Assembly: GCA_028015205.1 (NCBI GenBank)
Contig: JAPWFG010000022.1
Coordinates: 2,542,001 to 2,606,000, forward strand
DNA length: 64,000 nt
Direction of reading: 5' to 3'
Source: Mytilisepta virgata
Taxonomy: Eukaryota; Mollusca; Bivalvia; Mytilida; Mytilidae
In this document: positions 59,388-64,000 of the stretch, piece after piece
Position numbering within the stretch: position 1 is the first letter of the stretch
Layout of the letters: every line of letters starts with the position of its first letter
The notes under the pieces: model-generated
Databases searched by the model: none
Seen by the model: only the letters and a program-made list of their open reading frames with translations
What the model was told of the DNA's origin: nothing
Translations under genes and position numbers: made by a program

Positions 59388-59971
59388 GAAGAAACCACGA
59401 GTTTATGTTGACAATGAGAAGAACAGAATGCTGAACAGGGTTGGTAAGCCCTATGATTATGTTGCTGCAAGACCTATGTCTGAACCTGTGCAGTGGTCCA
59501 GACGAGTCCGAGGTCTGGAACCTGTTCCTGACATTCCTGCACCCCCTCCTTCTCCAGAAGTGGCTAGAGAGGCTCCTGAAGTCTCAATAGAAACTTCTGG
59601 TGAGTTAACTTTCTCAGTAGTCTTCTCTCCTGCATCAGAAGTTTCTGATATGGAAGAATGTTACACTGGAAGTGACCGTTGGGCGTCTGCCAGAGGATTT
59701 GATGGCCAGTTTTTCAGTTTCTGAGGATTTGCCATCTTATCCTTTGGCAGAGTTCACGCCTGCAGCTTCTGAAGCACCATCACCACAGGAAGTGTTATTT
59801 AGGGATGCCACACTTATTTTGTCTGAATCGACAAGTATTGACCAATATAACACAACTGTGGAGGTGACCGTTTCAGAGGAACAGGCCTGCAGTTCTGAGA
59901 CACCCACCCCCTTTCCCAAGGTGTTGATATTTTATATTTGTCCAATAATACCAAATTTTAACTTACAATGA
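59388..59971 (+). pseudogene. Array monomer 25, 14-bp-deletion type
   Basis: First half open to 59724, second half 59672-59971. Confidence 0.5.
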
Positions 59972-60225
59972 TAAATAAAGTCCAGGTGAGCAAGACAGGC
60001 TCCTGGGAGCCTATATTTATTATGATTAAATGATAAATTCATTTCAGCAATTGAGGCCCTAAGGAGTCTCTACTTAATGTAATTTTAATGCATTAAAACT
60101 AAGGTTGTAATATATTCAGATATTTTGGTGTAGGGATTATTTAGCTTTAATTTTGGTACATTTGCAACATGCCAAAATATCCCATTTTGAGTTGAAATTA
60201 AAGATATTTTTTTTTTTGTTTTCAG

Positions 60226-60823
60226 GAAGAAACCACGAGTTTATGTTGACAATGAGAAGAACAGAATGCTGAACAGGGTTGGTAAGCCCTATGATTATGT
60301 TGCTGCAAGACCTATGTCTGAACCTGTGCAGTGGTCCAGACGAGTCCGAGGTCTGGAACCTGTTCCTGACATTCCTGCACCCCCTCCTTCTCCAGAAGTG
60401 GCTAGAGAGGCTCCTGAAGTCTCAATAGAAACTTCTGGTGAGTTAACTTTCTCAGTAGTCTTCTCTCCTGCATCAGAAGTTTCTGATATGGAAGAAGAGT
60501 CTAAAGAGAATGTTACACTGGAGGTGACCGTTGGGCGTCTGCCAGAGGATTTGATGGCCAGTTTTTCAGTTTCTGAGGATTTGCCATCTTATCCTTTGGC
60601 AGAGTTCACGCCTGCAGCTTCTGAAGCACCATCACCACAGGAAGTGTTATTTAGGGATGCCACACTTATTTTGTCTGAATCGACAAGTATTGACCAATAT
60701 AACACAACTGTGGAGGTGACCGTTTCAGAGGAACAGACCTGCAGTTCTGAGACACCCACCCCCTTTCCCAAGGTGTTGATATTTTATATTTGTCCAATAA
60801 TACCAAATTTTAACTTACAATGA
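60226..60823 (+). CDS. Array monomer 26, open exon-like frame
   Basis: Open to the shared TGA; EEQTCSS variant shared with monomers 24 and 29. Confidence 0.4.
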
Positions 60824-61076
60824 TAAATAAAGTCCAGGTGAGCAAGACAGGCTCCTGGGAGCCTATATTTATTATGATTAAATGATAAATTCATTTCAGC
60901 AATTGAGGCCCTAAGGAGTCTCTACTTAATGTAATTTTAATGCATTAAAACTAAGGTTGTAATATATTCAGATATTTTGGTGTAAGGATTATTTAGCTTT
61001 AATTTTGGTACATTTGCAACATGCCAAAATATCCCATTTTGAGTTGAAATTAAAGATATTTTTTTTTTGTTTTCAG

Positions 61077-61660
61077 GAAGAAACCACGAGTTTATGTTGA
61101 CAATGAGAAGAACAGAATGCTGAACAGGGTTGGTAAGCCCTATGATTATGTTGCTGCAAGACCTATGTCTGAACCTGTGCAGTGGTCCAGACGAGTCCGA
61201 GGTCTGGAACCTGTTCCTGACATTCCTGCACCCCCTCCTTCTCCAGAAGTGGCTAGAGAGGCTCCTGAAGTCTCAATAGAAACTTCTGGTGAGTTAACTT
61301 TCTCAGTAGTCTTCTCTCCTGCATCAGAAGTTTCTGATATGGAAGAATGTTACACTGGAAGTGACCGTTGGGCGTCTGCCAGAGGATTTGATGGCCAGTT
61401 TTTCAGTTTCTGAGGATTTGCCATCTTATCCTTTGGCAGAGTTCACGCCTGCAGCTTCTGAAGCACCATCACCACAGGAAGTGTTATTTAGGGATGCCAC
61501 ACTTATTTTGTCTGAATCGACAAGTATTGACCAATATAACACAACTGTGGAGGTGACCGTTTCAGAGGAACAGGCCTGCAGTTCTGAGACACCCACCCCC
61601 TTTCCCAAGGTGTTGATATTTTATATTTGTCCAATAATACCAAATTTTAACTTACAATGA
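61077..61660 (+). pseudogene. Array monomer 27, 14-bp-deletion type
   Basis: First half open to 61413, second half 61361-61660. Confidence 0.5.
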
Positions 61661-61915
61661 TAAATAAAGTCCAGGTGAGCAAGACAGGCTCCTGGGAGCC
61701 TATATTTATTATGATTAAATGATAAATTCATTACAACAATTGAGGCCCTAAGGAGTCTCTACTTAATGTAATTTTAATGCATTAAAACTAAGGTTGTAAT
61801 ATATTCAGATATTTTGGTGTAGGGATTATTTAGCTTTAATTTTGGTACATTTGCAACATGCCAAAATATCCCATTTTGAGTTGAAATTAAAGATAATTTT
61901 TTTTTTTGTTTTCAG

Positions 61916-62513
61916 GAAGAAACCACGAGTTTATGTTGACAATGAGAAGAACAGAATGCTGAACAGGGTTGGTAAGCCCTATGATTATGTTGCTGCAAGA
62001 CCTATGTCTGAACCTGTGCAGTGGTCCAGACGAGTCCGAGGTCTGGAACCTGTTCCTGACATTCCTGCACCCCCTCCTTCTCCAGAAGTGGCTAGAGAGG
62101 CTCCTGAAGTCTCAATAGAAACTTCTGGTGAGTTAACTTTCTCAGTAGTCTTCTCTCCTGCATCAGAAGTTTCTGATATGGAAGAAGAGTCTAAAGAGAA
62201 TGTTACACTGGAGGTGACCGTTGGGCGTCTGCCAGAGGATTTGATGGCCAGTTTTTCAGTTTCTGAGGATTTGCCATCTTATCCTTTGGCAGAGTTCACG
62301 CCTGCAGCTTCTGAAGCACCATCACCACAGGAAGTGTTATTTAGGGATGCCACACTTATTTTGTCTGAATCGACAAGTATTGACCAATATAACACAACTG
62401 TGGAGGTGACCGTTTCAGAGGAACAGGCCTGCAGTTCTGAGACACCCACCCCCTTTCCCAAGGTGTTGATATTTTATATTTGTCCAATAATACCAAATTT
62501 TAACTTACAATGA
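61916..62513 (+). CDS. Array monomer 28, open exon-like frame
   Basis: Open to the shared TGA; no lesion seen. Confidence 0.4.
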
Positions 62514-62766
62514 TAAATAAAGTCCAGGTGAGCAAGACAGGCTCCTGGGAGCCTATATTTATTATGATTAAATGATAAATTCATTTCAGCAATTGAGGCC
62601 CTAAGGAGTCTCTACTTAATGTAATTTTAATGCATTAAAACTAAGGTTGTAATATATTCAGATATTTTGGTGTAGGGATTATTTAGCTTTAATTTTGGTA
62701 CATTTGCAACATGCCAAAATATCCCATTTTGAGTTGAAATTAAAGATATTTTTTTTTTGTTTTCAG

Positions 62767-63364
62767 GAAGAAACCACGAGTTTATGTTGACAATGAGAAG
62801 AACAGAATGCTGAACAGGGTTGGTAAGCCCTATGATTATGTTGCTGCAAGACCTATGTCTGAACCTGTGCAGTGGTCCAGACGAGTCCGAGGTCTGGAAC
62901 CTGTTCCTGACATTCCTGCACCCCCTCCTTCTCCAGAAGTGGCTAGAGAGGCTCCTGAAGTCTCAATAGAAACTTCTGGTGAGTTAACTTTCTCAGTAGT
63001 CTTCTCTCCTGCATCAGAAGTTTCTGATATGGAAGAAGAGTCTAAAGAGAATGTTACACTGGAGGTGACCGTTGGGCGTCTGCCAGAGGATTTGATGGCC
63101 AGTTTTTCAGTTTCTGAGGATTTGCCATCTTATCCTTTGGCAGAGTTCACGCCTGCAGCTTCTGAAGCACCATCACCACAGGAAGTGTTATTTAGGGATG
63201 CCACACTTATTTTGTCTGAATCGACAAGTATTGACCAATATAACACAACTGTGGAGGTGACCGTTTCAGAGGAACAGACCTGCAGTTCTGAGACACCCAC
63301 CCCCTTTCCCAAGGTGTTGATATTTTATATTTGTCCAATAATACCAAATTTTAACTTACAATGA
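62767..63364 (+). CDS. Array monomer 29, open exon-like frame
   Basis: Open to the shared TGA; follows another full-type copy directly, breaking the alternation. EEQTCSS variant. Confidence 0.4.
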
Positions 63365-63617
63365 TAAATAAAGTCCAGGTGAGCAAGACAGGCTCCTGGG
63401 AGCCTATATTTATTATGATTAAATGATAAATTCTTTTCAGCAATTGAGGCCCTAAGGAGTCTCTACTTAATGTAATTTTAATGCATTAAAACTAAGGTTG
63501 TAATATATTCAGATATTTTGGTGTAAGGATTATTTAGCTTTAATTTTGGTACATTTGCAACATGCCAAAATATCCCATTTTGAGTTGAAATTAAAGATAT
63601 TTTTTTTTTGTTTTCAG

Positions 63618-64000
63618 GAAGAAACCACGAGTTTATGTTGACAATGAGAAGAACAGAATGCTGAACAGGGTTGGTAAGCCCTATGATTATGTTGCTGCAA
63701 GACCTATGTCTGAACCTGTGCAGTGGTCCAGACGAGTCCGAGGTCTGGAACCTGTTCCTGACATTCCTGCATCCCCTCCTTCTCCAGAAGTGGCTAGAGA
63801 GGCTCCTGAAGTCTCAATAGAAACTTCTGGTGAGTTAACTTTCTCAGTAGTCTTCTCTCCTGCATCAGAAGTTTCTGATATGGAAGAATGTTACACTGGA
63901 AGTGACCGTTGGGCGTCTGCCAGAGGATTTGATGGCCAGTTTTTCAGTTTCTGAGGATTTGCCATCTTATCCTTTGGCAGAGTTCACGCCTGCAGCTTCT
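63618..64000 (+). pseudogene. Array monomer 30, 14-bp-deletion type, cut by window end
   Basis: First half open to 63954 with a private PASPPSPE (Pro to Ser); the copy runs out of the window. Confidence 0.5.

Larger units (their letters stand above)
38124..64000 (+). repeat. Tandem exon-like array, right block (24 monomer starts, continues past the window)
   Basis: Exon-like blocks begin after the acceptor cag at 38742, 39594, 40426, 42364, 43199, 45138, 45974, 47914, 48750, 50691, 51526, 53464, 54303, 55155, 55992, 56847, 57688, 58538, 59388, 60226, 61077, 61916, 62767 and 63618. Short steps are 832-855 bp; long steps are 1938-1941 bp. Confidence 0.93.
53464..64000 (+). repeat. Short-monomer region, dimers of about 1.69 kb
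   Basis: Deletion-type and full-type monomers alternate. Dimer starts 53464, 55155, 56847 and then 57688/58538 with the order broken by full-type neighbours (57688 and 58538; 61916 and 62767). No long monomer appears after 53463. Confidence 0.88.

Noticed and set aside
6575..63364. A single long protein made by joining all monomer exons in series
   Set aside because: The 212-nt exon model starts in phase 2 and ends in phase 1, so serial joining shifts the frame, and the full-length block ends in stop codons in each copy.
38124..64000. Minus-strand frames of 60-87 residues in every array monomer
   Set aside because: They mirror the plus-strand coding block, have no splice or start context of their own, and recur only because the DNA is repeated.
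6141..64000. CRISPR or simple satellite interpretation of the array
   Set aside because: Monomers are 0.83-1.94 kb with internal coding structure and no short direct repeats with unique spacers.
1..64000. tRNA or rRNA genes
   Set aside because: I looked for cloverleaf-like A/B box arrangements and rRNA-like text while reading and found none convincing; a covariance-model scan was not possible here.

Overview
The window looks like a piece of an AT-rich animal genome, most probably a bivalve mollusc. It has no bacterial-style genes. It carries repeat families that I recognise as typical of bivalves: an element with gctcacctgg/ccaggtgagc ends and hairpins just inside or beside them, and a family containing 'ggtatatag..atcag..tgtccgtctgtc'. 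It also carries non-LTR retrotransposons whose 3' UTR ends in a (TGAT)n-like tail next to an 'aacgccgtg..tcacggcg' hairpin. The species is not determined. I see no recognisable single-copy host gene, tRNA or rRNA.

Layout. (1) 1-~3.7 kb: the 5' part of a decayed minus-strand non-LTR retrotransposon of the I/Nimb-like type (ORF1 with CCHC knuckles; ORF2 with AP endonuclease). (2) ~3.7-6.35 kb: dispersed bivalve repeats and a 1.47-kb element with terminal inverted repeats. (3) ~6.1-13.02 kb and 38.12-64.0 kb: one tandem array, split by a later insertion, with 30 copies of an exon-like block. Each copy has a polypyrimidine tract plus cag acceptor, then an open frame rich in P, E, S and T. Short monomers are about 835-855 bp and long ones 1.83-1.94 kb. 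They are organised in dimers (~1.69 kb) and in a five-fold higher-order repeat of ~2.775 kb. Only 13 copies keep the frame open to the shared stop. The array runs off the right edge.

(4) 13021-38108: a nest of transposons inside one array monomer, flanked by a 15-bp target duplication. The outer element is a minus-strand I/Nimb-like retrotransposon of about 6.6 kb after subtraction of inserts. It carries a 5'-truncated relative in its 5' UTR (36025-37446, 13-bp duplication). It also carries a full-length, recently coding-competent relative in its ORF2 (15561-28397, 13-bp duplication). A plus-strand Ty3/gypsy-type LTR element (16713-22743) sits in that inner element's ORF2, with two 609-bp LTRs that look identical, a 4-bp duplication and a single 1543-codon frame. 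A 4205-bp tandem duplication (27446-35855) is best explained by unequal crossing-over between the 5' UTRs of the inner and outer elements.

How the parts work. The LTR element encodes a one-piece Gag-Pol in the order Gag, protease, integrase, reverse transcriptase, RNase H. This is the Ty1/copia order, but the RT, RNase H and GPY-type integrase are Ty3/gypsy-like, as in the Gmr1 group. The non-LTR elements encode an RNA-binding ORF1 protein and an endonuclease/RT/RNase H ORF2 protein through a 4-nt ATGA overlap. The array may be an amplified terminal exon or a gene-derived satellite; the sequence alone does not show that it is expressed.
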